DNA of 64,000 nucleotides from Pseudoscleropodium purum (GCA_963969395.1 OZ017802.1:1242501-1306500); one strand, 5' to 3'. Counted from the stretch's first letter, positions 12,486-25,846 are shown. Program-made: numbers and translations. Notes: generated by a model from the sequence alone, not told the origin.

Positions 12486-13930
12486 CTTTTTTTTCGGGGG
12501 AAGAAGAGGGGAGGGGAGGGGGACAAACGAAACAAGATTTCATTGCCAATGATAAAGTACAAGCCCAGCAGCCAGAAGTGGCCTGGCGAGAAAGAGCAAC
12601 CCAACCCAACCCAACCCAGATACACTGAACTTGACCCGACTCAAGACAACACGGCAGGAAGCAAGAGGCCCGATGTGAAGGCCCGTCCAGGGCCAACCAC
12701 CAGCCGGGCACGTCGGCCTGGCTTCCGAATAGGACCAAAATGGATTGGATTGAGTTTCCCACTCCTCATCATCGTCCGATCTTCGGCAGAACGCTGTCCA
12801 GCTTGAGTTCCCACTTTGTAGGAGAGAACCCATTTACTACCGCATCAATTCGAAAGCAGCGAATGGAGCGAAGTCAAAGGACCCTCACCCGCCGTGGAAA
12901 AGAAAAGCAGGGCAGGCGCCAGGCGGAGTTCCGAACTCCGACTCTCATCAGACTCTCATCACTGGCTTCCCCGCCAACGGCTGAAGTCAAGACCAGGTTA
13001 CAGTGTGCTTTATCTTAGTAAAAGTTAGCATCTTCTTTATTAGTAACAAGTCCGTCCGTCCGTCCGTCCGTCCGTCCCTCCCTCGCTCCATAGGTCCGCC
13101 CGCGTGCTGAGTTGCGGGGCTTTCATTCCAGATAGATTCCGCGCTATTTCCGCTAATCAATCCAACGCATCCGTCGGGTCGGGGCCCCGAAAAGCCGATT
13201 CCATTCCAGCCTTAACTTATTCCGATCTATCCCGAAAGCGCACTGGAAGTCAATTAAGGGCGGCATCATGGGACGGTCCGTAGTGCGCCAGCACGGATCC
13301 GACGGACTGCCTCCTCCATCATGTGGATCGGCCCGCTTTCCCACGAAGTCGAAGTTAAAGCTTACTCATTGGCCCTCGGCCCTCGCTGTCTGCGTTGTCA
13401 GGAAATCGCATCCACTGCAACCCCGAATCCTCATCACGAAGCCCACATGCATGCAACTGGGAACTCCTCCGTCCGTCTGAGGAGGGCGAGTGATGAGGAA
13501 CCAACGTAAGCTGGACCCTTTGTTGGCACTTGGCAGGGAGGACGGAGAGGACGGAGGTCAGCACTGCGGAAGGGAAGGGAAGGGAAGGGAAGCTCAAGGA
13601 ATAACCCCATCGGCGCCCTCGAGGAAAGGAAGGCAGGAAGGCATCGGATAGCAGCAGGAAGTCGGTGGGTGAGGGGAACGGGGAAGGGAACGGGAACGGG
13701 CGGAAGAGAGTTCCGTTCGCCTTTGGATGCGCCACGTGGAGGAGACGGACGGATGAGGATGGACGCCGGAGGCGGGGGACACGTGTTTCGTTGGGAACCC
13801 CCCGTCTCGAAGGATGAATGTTGGCGTCGAAATGGGTGGTGGACAGACGACTGCAGAGATGCAGTGGGGAGGCTGACATGGGACCCTCATGGCCTGCGCC
13901 ATCAGTTCAGTTGGGGAGGGTTGGGGTAAA
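12486..13930. other. 1.4-kb GC-rich island with microsatellites
   Basis: The longest GC-rich block outside the MYB gene, with abrupt edges against AT-rich DNA. It contains a CCCAA run near 12596-12617, a TCCG/GTCC run at 13051-13077 followed by TCCC units, and an AAGGG run near 13571-13590. Several long open frames overlap on both strands, the longest being 174 codons on the minus strand at 13355-13879. They are S/P/R-rich, show no domain I know, and are best read as composition effects. It could be a promoter/5' region, an unannotated non-coding transcript or an insertion. Confidence 0.45.
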
Positions 13931-14449
13931 TGGAAAAATTAGCCCCTATTTTTGCCACGGAAATTTTGTGTTTCTACACCTTCCCTTACTAATGTAGAGG
14001 TCTCTGATTGCAAATTTGAATTCAGACTTTGCAAATTTGATCATATGTGGCAAATAAAAGTTCTACTGTTTTTTCTAGGGGTAAAATATGGGGCAATAAG
14101 GGGGTCAATTCTCCTTAGCCACTGTTTATAATCTTGGAAGGATGTAACCCCCCTCACCAAGGTAGGCACCGAATTACTTTAATTAGTGAATCAATAGGTG
14201 CATTCTTGTTTTTATAGTGATTTCATTCATCCAATCTTTTAGGTTTAGAATGTCCTTGCATATGGTTAGAGTGCACATGAAGAATTGTTGGCATTGTAGG
14301 GAATGGAAAGAGGTTTCAGATTAATATGAGCCAAGGTAGAAAGATTTATTGCCGTTCAATTAAACTAATGTGTACAAATGGTGTCAAAATCATAGGTACA
14401 TGTCATTTTTGTTGTTTAGACAATTGAAAACCAGTAATATTCAAAAAAT
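13931..14449. other. Intergenic, no gene seen
   Basis: Return to AT-rich composition after the island. The phrase GTAACCCCCCTCACCAAGG near 14146 is a possible, poorly kept left end for the TTAA element whose right end lies at 15309. Confidence 0.3.
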
Positions 14450-15309
14450 GAACAATAAAAATTATGAAGAGTTTTTGTTTGCTAGTAGGTTTAGAGTATC
14501 TACTCTAAAAAAACTTTGAAGTCCTCTATTTTACTACATCTTCAATATGTTCTAAAAAGAATAAAATCACATGATGTAGATTGTTTATTACAAAATTACA
14601 ACCATTGGATTGACATTTTTCAATCCTATAATTAAATCCTTACTAATTTAGTATTTTGAATCATTCTCTACTTCTTTCTAATAAATATTTTTTTAAGCAT
14701 GAATATGAAATTTCTTTTGTTAAAAAAACTTATACATATTTCCAACATATTTTTTCAACATATTATGAAGAATTGCAAGTTGTAGAATCTACACATTTTT
14801 TACATAAAAATGAAACATTTCATCCATCAGATTTTTTTGTTCATTTTTTTTATTAATTCTTTACATTTGTATGGTGTAGATTTTGAATTCTTTGCTTTGC
14901 AAATATTCTATACTTCAAAGGATATTGGTAGGTTTGACCTCAATAAATAACTTTTTCAATTCAGAAACTGAACCTTCAAAACAACTTGAATTTAAAAAAT
15001 AATATGAAAATCTTCAATAATCATTGTGATTGGAATTTAGTATTTTGAAAGTAAAAGAAAATTTTCTTGTGAAAATTACAAATATTCAATCTATAATCAA
15101 TTTTAAAAGGAATTTTCAATTTTGGGCTTATAATTTTGTTGAAAATATTGATTTCTATATAAGTTGATTTAACCACATGGATATGATTTATGGATCATAT
15201 TTTACAAATATTTTTTGAAATTCATTATTAAATTATTATTCTGAGCTGCATTTTATAAAACATTTTCACAATTTTAGAAATTTAAACTACCCCCTTGGTC
15301 TTTAAGGGG
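14450..15309 (+). mobile_element. Partial TTAA-family element, right end kept
   Basis: The right terminus is TTGGTCTTTAAGGGG followed by TTAA at 15310-15313 (inward: CCCCTTAAAGACCAAGG). The block 14474-14680 parallels 57850-58030 of the complete element at 57493-58412: TCTACTCTAAA...ACTTTGAAGTCCT, TTACAACCATTGGATTG and TTTAGTATTTTGA...TCTCTACTTCTTTCTA. The left terminus is not resolved. Confidence 0.4.
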
Positions 15310-15313
15310 TTAA

Positions 15314-16259
15314 AGAAGTTACTATAAAGGTTTTTGATTGTGATGCCCCCCTACAAGAGTTTGATAGAGAGTATGATGACTTCACCCCTTCAAGCAATGG
15401 AATTCTTACTAGTATCTCCAATTTACCAAATTGAGAGGTTGCCCTATAGTATATGCAAACAAGATTACAACCTACATACTCTCACAACCAATGCATCAAA
15501 GAAGTGAACTTACAACATGCATCATAAACATCACATTATCCAAGAATTCAATTCACAATAGTGTCTATAGATAATTAAAGACTATAGGCAATCTACCGTA
15601 AGGCTTTAATTGATTGAAAAGAATGTTTTTCCCTTTGTAAACAACATATTCACTTCCAACCAAAAGGGCAACTACCCCCCTTGTAGTAAAATGACTGCCA
15701 TATCTTCATTATTCATTGCCTTCTAGCGTGTAGGGGCTTTTTAGAAAGCTAACTTCAAGATCTACTATCTCTCCGTAGTTCAACATTCATGATTTATTAG
15801 AAATTCTCCTCCAAAGTTAGTAGTCTTGGATGCCCTAGGTAGCCTACACCTTTTTACTCAAAGATCTATTGCATTAATTTCTCCTAATTTCATCCTACAA
15901 GAAGGTAGGGACTTGCTTGACAAATTGTCTAATTTATAATCCTAATCCAATCTCCATGACTTTCTAAATTCAAAAAAATCTTTTTCATCAAAAACTCCAA
16001 TTGAAGGGTCCAAAATACAGAATCAAGAGAGGGTGAATGAGATAGCTCCAAACCCTAATTTCTTAGGGGAGTGTTAGCATGTGAGCATATAATCTATGAG
16101 TAGGTTTATCTTTCTACTTCTATCCATATTGGAGGAGGGGGCAAAGGGGCAGTAGAGCCTTGATGTAAAATAAACATTTGAAAAAAATTGAACCCCCAAA
16201 GAGGTTGCTTTGTAATGCAAAAGCTTGGGTGGAAAGAGCCTTTTCAACTCATTACCGTA
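15314..16259. other. Intergenic, no gene seen
   Basis: No recognisable gene or bounded element. The sequence has somewhat higher GC than its right flank but no protein-like frame. Confidence 0.35.
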
Positions 16260-16760
16260 GTACCTCTTCAATTTTGGCTAAAGTTAATTGTTTTTTTAAA
16301 GATACAGTAATTTCAAGAAATTATCATGATAATTATTGATGTTCTTTAAAATTGACAACAACAATTGCCAAAAATAGGAAATGCTCAATGTTAGTAAGAA
16401 AGTTCAACGTAAAGTGTAAAGATCATCTACCATCAAGATATTCTCTTATGGAAACATGAAGGAATTTCATCATTGAAGTTGAGTGAAATTAGGTGATATA
16501 GAGGTTGTTTTTATAATGAAATCCATTGTCTCTCATAAACTTTCAAAAGATATGGGATAATTTGAAGATGAGAGCTTCACCTCTCATTTTCAAAAAGTAA
16601 TAATTGTATTCAAAATAGAAATCCTACTAATCCTAACTATTCACATATCCTACATAAGTTGTTTTACCTCTTACCATCCAATTTGTATATAGAGCTTGTC
16701 TTTCTCCTCTTCATGTATATTATCAAATTGTTTTTGGAGAGATTTGCCGAATACATTATT
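16260..16760. repeat. Dispersed repeat, copy 1
   Basis: Shares ordered blocks with 36500-37450: GAGGTTGTTTTTATAATGA, ATATGGGATAATT, CTCATTTTCAAAAAG...AATTGTATTCAAA, and a CACATATCCTACATAAGTTG-like tail. This copy lacks the palindrome present in the other copy and therefore approximates its state before the inverted duplication. Confidence 0.5.
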
Positions 16761-17601
16761 AATTCAGTATTTAGATTGATGAAAATCTTTGAAATTATTT
16801 TCTTACAATTGAAGTTGAAAAGTTAAATTTTATTAAATATTTGGCATTGGGTGTCAAAATTGATCAGGTACTACAATGATTGGGCCATGATTTGCATAAT
16901 AAATTCAAAATTCATCATCATTATCCAATCCATGTCCACAATTTTGTAAATTTAGGTTAGAAGAGCCTTCTCAACTCACTAATTGGGCCAATAATTGTGT
17001 GATGAATTCAAAAAAAATTTATCGTTACCCAATCCATCTCTATGATCTTGTAAATCTCATGATGGTTCCATCATGAAGAATGGAGCACACATGGTGGTCC
17101 TAATGAAGATGTGGTCACCTTCATATTCATTCAATTAGTATAAAATTTAGTAAAAAAAACTCAAGGTCTCTTTGTGGATTCACTTTTTCCTAATGTGTTT
17201 CCACTACAAGGAAATGCTATCGGTTCATATCAATTTGGACACTTTTATTTGTCAATTTGAACATTTTTCTATCATTTTGGACACCATTTGTCAATTTGGA
17301 CATGTTAATTTGGATGTTGTTTTCATGCAATTGTTTGGTGGTTGCATGTTGTCTCTTTCCACCATCTTTTTATGGGATATTGGTCTTGGATGGATCTTGA
17401 ATTTGTCTTCTGTTGTGTTGTTTGCTATATGTTGATAGCTAAAGCCACTAGACCATGTTCCAAATCAAGAAATTATAGGTCCACCTTCTAGGCTTAGATT
17501 ATTATTTGGAGTGAAAATTGATTGAAGTTAGATATCTCAATTTGCATTTATTAGAATCCTCAAATTTTTTGCATCTACTAGCCCATTTGTAAGTGGATTC
17601 A
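16761..17601. other. Intergenic, no gene seen
   Basis: Near 17215-17310 a phrase like TCAATTTGGACA recurs several times at irregular spacing. An open frame at 17172-17435 over this stretch shows no protein resemblance. Confidence 0.35.
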
Positions 17602-17640
17602 TTAACCCCTAAAGATCCCAAAGGATCTTCTTTCCAAAAT
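17602..17640. repeat. Left terminus of a TTAA-family element
   Basis: TTAA at 17602-17605 followed by CCCCTAAAGATCCCAAAGG, a close match to the family terminus. No partner end was found within the next 1.5 kb, so the rest of the element is lost or too diverged to see. Confidence 0.4.
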
Positions 17641-19138
17641 TACTTCTAAAATATGGTTTCAAAAGATCAACAAAAAATGTTCTTTGGTCATTTTTTCAAA
17701 GATTTAATCATAGGATTTAATTTACTACTATCAATTGATAAACCCTATAGTTTTAAAGAATTCAATAAAAAATTCCTAGGATATCTTTAATTAAAGTTTC
17801 ATTTTTGAAAAAAAAATATTTAAATTGAGAAAAATGACTTACAAGGGCATAATTCAAAATTCTCACAAATGGAAAATTTGACTTTTAAAAAAAAATCAAA
17901 TTCAATATTGACCACTTAAGAACATGCATGCCAATTTTTACAAATATTAGAGCAATGGAAGATTAATTACCAGGTTTTGCAATCAATGTAGAAGTACACT
18001 AAGAAAATAATAATTCCACCTGACCAAGCCCATCAAATATCTTTTCCAACCAATCAATCTTTAGCTACTTATACTACCTATGAAATACTTTTTTTGGCAT
18101 GACCACTGAGTGATTAGGTCTCTCTTCAAAGAGAATCTACAAAAGAACACTCCTTGAAGTGTTTGAGTTTGAAAAATCATACACAATAGAGTTTTTGTTT
18201 GCATCAAGAGTTAGTTTTAGCAATTGAAAAATAACTTGACTAACTACATGAGAAAAACATAAAATTCTAAAAGAATAGTTTTATGGAATCCAAGAAATCC
18301 CTAAAGTTGAGCAATGATTAAAAAATGGTTGCATGGGTCTTCAAGTATTAAAGTATAAATTTTTGTCTTTGTTGTTTATTGCCATTATTTAGCAAGGACA
18401 TAACAAATGGATTTTCTACCTTCTATTGTTTGCTATTGTTCCAACTACTAGAAGTTTTCCATAGCTCAAAGGTGAGAGCTTTCACACCCATGCCAATTCT
18501 TTGAATCAAGTCCACTTGCAATTGCTTCCAACATTATTGCTTGACTTCTTCAAAATCATAATTGTTGTGAGGAATAAATTTATCTTAGTAGCTTCTAGTT
18601 CTCTTCCAAAAGGTACTCAAATATCTCCTCAATTTTTATAGTCTCGTGATGTAGATGATTGACCAAATTTGGAGACACTTGTTTCCTACTAGTAGGGTTG
18701 AATATACACAAGTTGATAACTTCAAGTAAAGCTCTATAACATAGGTCATCTAATTTAGGGAAACAAATTTAGATTAGGATTCTAATGCCTACTAATTGGG
18801 ATGAATTAAATTGTAGTCTCCAAAGATGGAGGTACAATAAGTGATTGCCAAAATTCAATGGACCTTGTTGAAGGGTTGCCTTTGCACCTTCTAAATTCTC
18901 AAAAGTGAACACAAAGATGTCTTTGTCAACATATAATTGGCAACATAAAATGTTGCCAAGGAGATATGAATTTTATGTATGTGATAAAGATGTTGGGTTC
19001 TACAAGATTGACATGTATCCAATCTTGGAGCTCTATTCTTATTGGATGATGCGTTAGCAACACTCCTATCAATGCTATTCTAGAAAAAAGTGTGCATTTA
19101 CAGTAAGTATTGCCAATGATGGTGATGGTGTATGCTTG
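17641..19138. other. Intergenic, no gene seen
   Basis: AT-rich, no recognisable reading frame, RNA gene or bounded repeat. Confidence 0.4.
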
Positions 19139-19141
19139 AGC

Positions 19142-19312
19142 CACTACTAGAAAACGTTGGAATTTCAACAGATTTCTGTTGATTCGGTCGTGTTGTTCCA
19201 ATCACTATACAACGGAAATTTGTTAATTTAACAGATTTTTGTTGTATAGTGACTAGAACAATGCAACCGAATCAACAAAAATCTGTTGAAATTCTAATGT
19301 TTTCTAGTAGTG
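19142..19312. mobile_element. CACTA-type foldback MITE
   Basis: A complete 171-bp element. It starts CACTACTAGAAAAC and ends with the inverse GTTTTCTAGTAGTG, the terminal form of CACTA (En/Spm) transposons. A 3-bp target duplication AGC lies at 19139-19141 and 19313-19315, as expected for that superfamily. The two halves pair along almost their whole length (for example GAATTTCAACAGATTT...GTTGATTCGG against its inverse), with only a short centre. It encodes nothing. A transcript through it would fold into a long hairpin and could feed small-RNA pathways; that is inference. Confidence 0.85.
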
Positions 19313-19315
19313 AGC

Positions 19316-21441
19316 TTTGATTCGGAAAGGTGATTGGTTGGCCTTAGAATTTTTCTTTTGTAGCATTAGCCATGCGTTTGGCACAACACCTTCTATAGAA
19401 GATCCATGAAGTTTAGATAGTTGATCCATTTCCAACAAACCTTTCATTCACACTAATTTGAACCTTCTTTTTAACAGTAAATCACTACAAAGGCCAAAAA
19501 AGTCAATGGATGATTTTCCAAATTACCATAGAAATGAAAAATGCCATGAGGAGTTTTTTCAGACCTCAACAAGAGCATAAGTTTGTAGACAACAAGGAAC
19601 ATGGAAACTTTGTTGCATTAGATATTTATGTGATCGGGAGACTACCATATCAAACTGTTTTTTTAATTAATTAAATAATTTTGTATTATTTAATATTTTG
19701 ACTACCATTATGCTATTTTTCATCTTGGGAAACGATCCTCAAATAGTCATTTCATGGCCCCATAAGACATCTAATGTCCTATTGGTCTAAAAATCAGATC
19801 ATTATGAGTGATTATTTTGGTCATAGGTTGGTGTCCTTTCATGATTAACTTTCCTCTTAAAGCACTCTTGCAAAAATAGACAAAAAAAATTATAGAATTA
19901 ACAAGGTCAAACATTTATGAGCACTAGTTTTTGTTCTCTAACATCTAAATTAAAAATGAACTAAAATGAACACTTTATGAGTAGTGTTACAAATAAGCTA
20001 CTCCATGTTCTCAACTTTGAAAATTTGTAAAATATTATTCAAGTGTCAAAAAATTATGAAACCACTTGAGTTGCATTTTTCTTGAGTTTGCTAATAATTT
20101 CATCAAGAATTCTTTGGTCACTTGACATTTGAAATAGTGGGATTAGAAAAAATATTGTTTTTAGGTGTTTCTACTTTAAGCAACTAAAGGCACTTCTATA
20201 TCTAGCTATAGATCAAAATTGTAGAGTCAATACATGTGACAATTCATACTTTTGAAGGACATTACACTAATAATGATATTTACTTTAACTACGTTAATTG
20301 GTTTTTGGAAAATGCTATAAGTTTTGACTTTTGATGAATGTTCTTACCATAACCACAACTATTTATATTATTCAAAGAGGGGAGGAATCTTTGTAAACAT
20401 AGATGGTAAAAACATTAATCAAGAATAAATACTTGTAGCATTTACAAATTACTTATTGTGGTTTACACTAAATGTCATTATAAGTAAATTACCATTAAAT
20501 CATGGTAGTTCAAAATTTGCAATCTTTTGTTTCTTTTATTTCAACCAAAACCAAAACCCAATTTACAATCCATCCATACCTTAAGTTAGTTAGTTAGTTT
20601 TGTTTGTTTATTATGTTGAGATCTCATAGACCGTATGTCTTCTAGTTGTGTTCTTGGTATTGTTGAAAAGTCTTGTGAAAGGAGTGGTGCACATGCTATG
20701 TTTGGTGGTGTTTGGACCTATGTTGTGAAAGATATTGAATTTCAAAGTTTTTATAAATTATAAAATTATAAAATATTTTTTCCTTTTATTTTGGCTGTGG
20801 CAACAGCATATGGCATATCACTCTACTATATTAATTTAGGGAGAGTTTCCTAGTAGATACTAAGGTAGATGTGCTAATCTCTATGCAAATGAAATTCAAA
20901 TCCTTCTCCACAAAACAATAGGAACTTTCAAGGTATGAAACCTGGCACAATTATTTAATGCCATGTTAAGATTTACTTCCAAAAAAATATGTAAAATGAT
21001 TTCTTCTTGCAAATTTCATTCCAAATTGAAAGGAACAAGGCTAAAATATATTTAAAAAAAACTTATAGCCCATTATTGCATAGTGGACAATGGTGCAAAT
21101 TTGCATTGCACAACTTAGTTGTTTGAAGCTTGGTTGTGTGTGGTGACTATGCGGTGCGTGTCCGGTTTTAGAAAGTGTATGGTCAATGGCACACTTACCT
21201 TAAGGTATTTACTCCTTAAACCACCACTTTTTGCTATTGAGCCTATTTTCTAATACTAGACTAGTCAAATTTTCATATATTCTTGTTGGCAAGTGGAAGG
21301 AGGGTTCAACACACTAGAGAACATGGCATTTGGATACTATATACCAAAGTTGTCAAGGAACAAAGGTTTGGTTCTAAAAGTGTTTATTCCACATAGGTAT
21401 AGAACTGACTTTGGAGATGTACACATAGTATAGATGGCAGT
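19316..21441. other. Intergenic, no gene seen
   Basis: About 2 kb of AT-rich sequence without a coding frame, RNA gene or bounded repeat that I can support. A short TTAG/GTTA run occurs near 20584-20600. Confidence 0.4.
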
Positions 21442-21445
21442 TTTA

Positions 21446-22407
21446 CCCTAGACCGCCCAAGAGAACAAAAAGTGTCCTCACATAGTTTTATGTCCAATTG
21501 AAAGTGCTATAACTTTTGCATATAATGTCCGAATTCAATAAAACTTGTTGGAAAAGTTGTGCTTTGTCTTCTAGTTTGTGTGGTAAAATTTTAAGATCAA
21601 TCCAAGATGAATCAAGTTTCTGAATTCAATCGAAGTTCACAAGTTCAATTTGAGTTCACCAAACTGCATTTGATAGCTACAATTTTGAAGGTTTGTATCT
21701 ACTTCTTCAAATGTTTGTTTCAATAAAATTTACTGGATTATGTTCCCTTTTTAGGCTAGTTATTGTGGTAAAATTTTCATGTAATCCAAGCTTCTTTGAA
21801 TGTTTGGAAGCAATTCGAAGTTCAAAATTCAGACATTTTTGGATCGTAGTGAACTTTGGTGGCTTGTTTCTTCTCCATAAAGTGTCCGTTTTCAATGATT
21901 TTTTTGGTAAATTTGCGCATACTAGTCTAGTTTGTGTGGCTAAAATTTCACATCAATACAAGAAGTTATGAGTGACTGAAAAGTATTTTAGTAGAAGCAG
22001 GTTTAGGCTCATATATGTTTTTGGTAACTTTTCTTGCTATTTTTTGACAAAGCCATTTTGCAAATGCATTGAGTCAATTGAATGATATTTTTTTTTACCA
22101 ATGTGTTTGTATGTTGGTTTTGAATCACTTCATAGTTTCAAATTTTTTTCATTTGAGTAGGTTTAGAAATTGAATTTCACCTCCAAATGTGTTGCTAGGA
22201 AAATTTCAGCATCTTTTTTCAACATTAAAACATTATAATTTTGCAATCCATGTGGTCAAATGACTCCAAATTTGACTTATGTTATTTAGAACATGTTCAC
22301 TACAATACTGTACGGTTGAGATTTCTACAACTTAGTGACATTTAGATTTATAGCACTTAGAAAGCAATGATCTTTTTGGAATCAAAACGACCTTGGGCCT
22401 TCTAGGG
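21446..22407. mobile_element. TTAA-family element with CCCTAGA termini
   Basis: 962 bp between TTTA (21442-21445, one change from TTAA) and TTAA (22408-22411). The left terminus is CCCTAGACCGCCCAAG; the right, read inward, is CCCTAGAAGGCCCAAG, giving 14 of 16 matching positions. There is no coding frame of note (the longest is about 92 codons, without similarity). Phrases such as CTATAACTTTTG, GGTAAAATTTTAAGATCAATCCAAG and repeated AATTCAAT-type blocks are shared loosely with 40650-40850. Confidence 0.6.
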
Positions 22408-22439
22408 TTAAGGTCAGTGGCACATTTGGGTGTACCTAC

Positions 22440-23700
22440 CGTTTATGGTGTGTGTGAGTGGAAGTTGGAGGAACAGAACTCAGCCCAGTCCAGAAGGTTT
22501 ATTATAACTCCAGGGAAGTCTTCGGATTTTAAATTTTACTATTAGTGTTACCTGTCTCCTCCCAATTGGGATGGCCTCTCACTCAAATAAGTTAGGCTTT
22601 ATTACCAGTTCCCCATGATTGCATTCTTTCCCTTTGCAATGGAAATTGTCCATGTGTTTTGAAATTAAAACAAAAATGTCCATGTGTTTCAAGAAAAATA
22701 AATTAAAAATTGAAACAAAAACCCAGTCCCTCCTCATTATCTTCGCCCAGGATGTGCTCCTCTGGTTCTGTGTCCTCTTTCCTTTATCAATGGAATTTGT
22801 CCATGTGTTCTAAGAGAATTAAAAATAAATAAAAAAAAGTCCCAATCGGTCCCGCATTTAAAGAGAGAGAGAGAAAACCTAGAAAGGAAAATCCCACCAA
22901 TAATCCACCCGGACTGGGGTCAGAAGTGTGGCACTGGCTCCAGTTGGGTCTAATTAAAGTACAACTGCCTGCGTTGTAATTTCCCAGCCAGTTCAAGGTA
23001 CGTGATTCCCCCCCCCGCCAGGCCCCCCAGGCCCCCCACTGGCTGGTGCTGCACAGTGGTAATGGCAGGCCCTTGTTATTGGCCCCATGACCTGCCCTTT
23101 GTCTTGGAAGCCAGCCAGGTTGTCCAGTTGGAGCTCAGGCAATATTCATCTCCCTCCACTCCCCAGTTGACATCCCTTCATGTACAGCACCTCAGGAACT
23201 TCAAAGACGGAAAGACGGACGGATGAACGGACCCGCAGTGGATGGAAAGGATGGATGTTTAATTCCCATCCATCTGTCCCTCGGAGTCTCCATCCCAGTG
23301 CAGATATTTTTATCTGCTGGGAGTCTGATATTTCCCACTGTACGAGCTGCATGGCCACATTCACGCACACTTTGGAGATGCATTATGTGATGCATTGCGT
23401 GGTGCCAAAAGCAAGGTTCATGTGCAGATTGGCTGGATGATGCTCAGTTGCGGTGACTTATTGTTGTCGTACCTGAGGACGTCATGGATGCGTGAAGCAA
23501 GCAAGGCAACCATGGCTCTCGTCTCCCGCGGTCTCCTCTCTAGGTGAGACACGCAATGGGCAATCTTCAACCCCCCCAAAACACTCCTCAGAGGTCATGC
23601 ACAACTACCACAAACCCTTCAATCATCCAATTGTGCAGATTACAGGGTCAAAGTTTCAAACAAATTTGCAGCACAGGACATCAATGTAAAAAGGGCTTAA
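22440..23700. other. GC-richer island with microsatellites
   Basis: Composition rises over this block. Features include a GA run at 22863-22874, and C runs at 23008-23016, 23023-23028 and 23032-23037 that could form a G-quadruplex on the minus strand. Overlapping small open frames on both strands (23002-23440) have no recognisable domain. The phrase AAATTGTCCATGTGTTTTGAAATTAAAA recurs in variant form three times at 22650-22815. I see no supported gene. Confidence 0.4.
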
Positions 23701-24913
23701 ATTGACAAGCTTGGGATTGAAAGGGAGGCTTGGGATTAGCAAAAGGGAGCCCAAGGGAAGTTTGACGAGCAACTTTACTCAACAAGCAAACCAATGTTTT
23801 AGGAATTGAGTCTTTTACATTCAATTTATTTTTCATTTATTATAGGTAGTGAAGAAGCTATTTACATCAATGGAAATAGATGAAAGAAATGTATTCATCC
23901 AAAATATAGCAATACCACCCCAAGATTGGGTATAGAGTAGTATTTTGCAATTTCATTCATTGTGAAAGCAAGAATATATCTCCAAATATTCCCTCCAAAA
24001 AACTTCATCACTTTTTAGCAAAAAAATTGCTAGTCCCCCCTTTGTTTACAGTGTAATTGCTTGTTCAAAAGTGAGGTATGTGTATCTTAAGTGTCTTTTT
24101 TGAGTACTTTTCATCTAATTTTGTTTAAAATTTAAGAACCTTCAAAAATCAATCATTTCTAACTTAATTTTAGTTTTAGTTTATTTTAACAAATGAAACC
24201 AATTCATTGCACAAATACCTTTACAACTTCAATGCAATTAGAGTAACAACTACAACCACCTAGAGAGAGTTTTAACAATTTCTCTAACCTTAACAATTGT
24301 GTTAGTTGAAGTAAGTTTTAGTCACTAGTAGAAAGAAAATGTTTGACCTTTTTCATTTGATTCTTAGAACAACAACCAATTTGAATAGGGTTAAAAGAAG
24401 GATCATTGCAGATGCATTAAAGAGGGAGGAATGAGCCAAATCTACTTTCACATAATTATGTAGAAATTGAAATAAATCATTTAGCTTGCAATCCAAGCTC
24501 TGCACTTCACGTAAAAATTAAATGCAAAAAATAAAACTTGGACGATTGCACTGGTAAATATTGTTGAATGCCCAAATTAATGTCACATTCATTTTTGTCA
24601 CGAATGCAAAAATATAGGAGAAGGCTTGAAAAGCGCTCAGGCTTTAAGAATCACCCCTAGAAAAGTTTTAGAAATTGTGCAGAGTGTTGTTCATGTGTCC
24701 AAATTTTTTGTGTTGATAACTAGTGAACCTGTGTGGGTCATTTTAGATGAATTGTTAGGTGACAAAGGTGACTACTATGAGTACTCTATGCTCATGAATG
24801 AATCTTAAAAAGCTTAAGCAAAAAGTGAGGTGCATTTATTGGAATGCAGTACTTTTTATTTTACAATTGAGAGTGAAAATCAAGTGAACTATTCCAAAAT
24901 GGTTTTGTACCAT
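23701..24913. other. Intergenic, no gene seen
   Basis: AT-rich sequence. A 60-codon open frame at 24626-24808 (with RITPRKVLEIVQS and VWVILDELL) is short and isolated; I do not recognise it and do not annotate it as a gene. Confidence 0.35.
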
Positions 24914-24917
24914 TTAA

Positions 24918-25846
24918 CCTCTAAAGGACCATTGTCCCTTTGAGGGACAAATGGGATTTCAAGCAAGTACCTATAGGCTGAATTTTTGTCGTGATTTTTT
25001 GATACTTTTTTTGAAGATAGAAATTCAAAAAAGCGTTATGAGAGTATAATTTTTTTCACAATTGGTGCCCGGGAACAATAGTTATGACCAAATAAGCTCA
25101 AACAAGGGGACATGGGGGCAGTCTAGACAACAAAAAAAATTTGCAAAAATTAGAATTAAATTTTTTTTTCTTCATAGATTATATTTTTGTCTATCCAAAA
25201 AGCTTTGATTCATTTCATTTGGATTTGTTATGAGAAAGTTATAGACATTCTTGTTTTTTGGGTAGTTAGAGCATCTTCTTGAAAAAAATAACTTGTAGGA
25301 TTCATTTCTGAATGCAATTCTTCAAATTTTTAAATTTTTAAATTTTGCATGGTTTAGTTTATTTGCTAGAACAATCTCACCGTTGGAATTAGTGCATTTT
25401 AATTCCATCTAAAATATATGAATATTTTAGATTTTCCTTCTATCTCATAACTACTTCTACTTAACAATTTTTTTAAGAATGAAAATTAAGTTTTTTTGAA
25501 TTTCTTTTTTTTCCCAAGACTCTCAATTCAATTCTCCATTATAAATATTTAAAGCTCAAAACTCTATGGTGCAAAAATTTTCAATTAAAAATGTTCAAAG
25601 TCAAAAAAATCCAGTCCCACAATGTGCTGAAAAACTTGTTATTTCTACTTTAAACACAAATATCTTGCAAATTATGCGGTGAAAAATTCTGAAATTTTTT
25701 CCACACTTTTTTTTTATACTAGTGAGGTGTAAGATCCTACAGTTAGATGTGAAAAAAAAACAATTATTTTTTTTTTTAACTCTTTGCTATAGAAATAGCA
25801 GATTTCAATGTTTTTGGGTAGAAAGAAGGCCTCGGTCCTTTAGGGC
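24918..25846 (+). mobile_element. TTAA-family element, complete (929 bp)
   Basis: Flanked by TTAA at 24914-24917 and 25847-25850. Termini are CCTCTAAAGGACC and, inward from the right, GCCCTAAAGGACC. The outer flanks (GTACCAT and TACTACC) share nothing, so TTAA is the target duplication rather than part of a longer repeat. The interior carries blocks seen in the copies at 46919 (same orientation) and 50150 (opposite): CTAAAGGACCATTGT, AGGGACAAATGGGATTT, GAGCATCTTCTTGAAAA. There is no open frame long enough for a transposase, so the element is non-autonomous. Confidence 0.75.

Noticed and set aside
13355..13879. 174-codon open frame on the minus strand in a GC-rich island
   Set aside because: Other long frames overlap it on both strands, its composition is S/P/R-rich with low complexity, and no domain is visible.
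17202..17435. CACTACAAGGAAA followed by recurring TCAATTTGGACA words, as at a CACTA element end
   Set aside because: No inverse terminus and no 3-bp duplication could be found, so the match may be chance.
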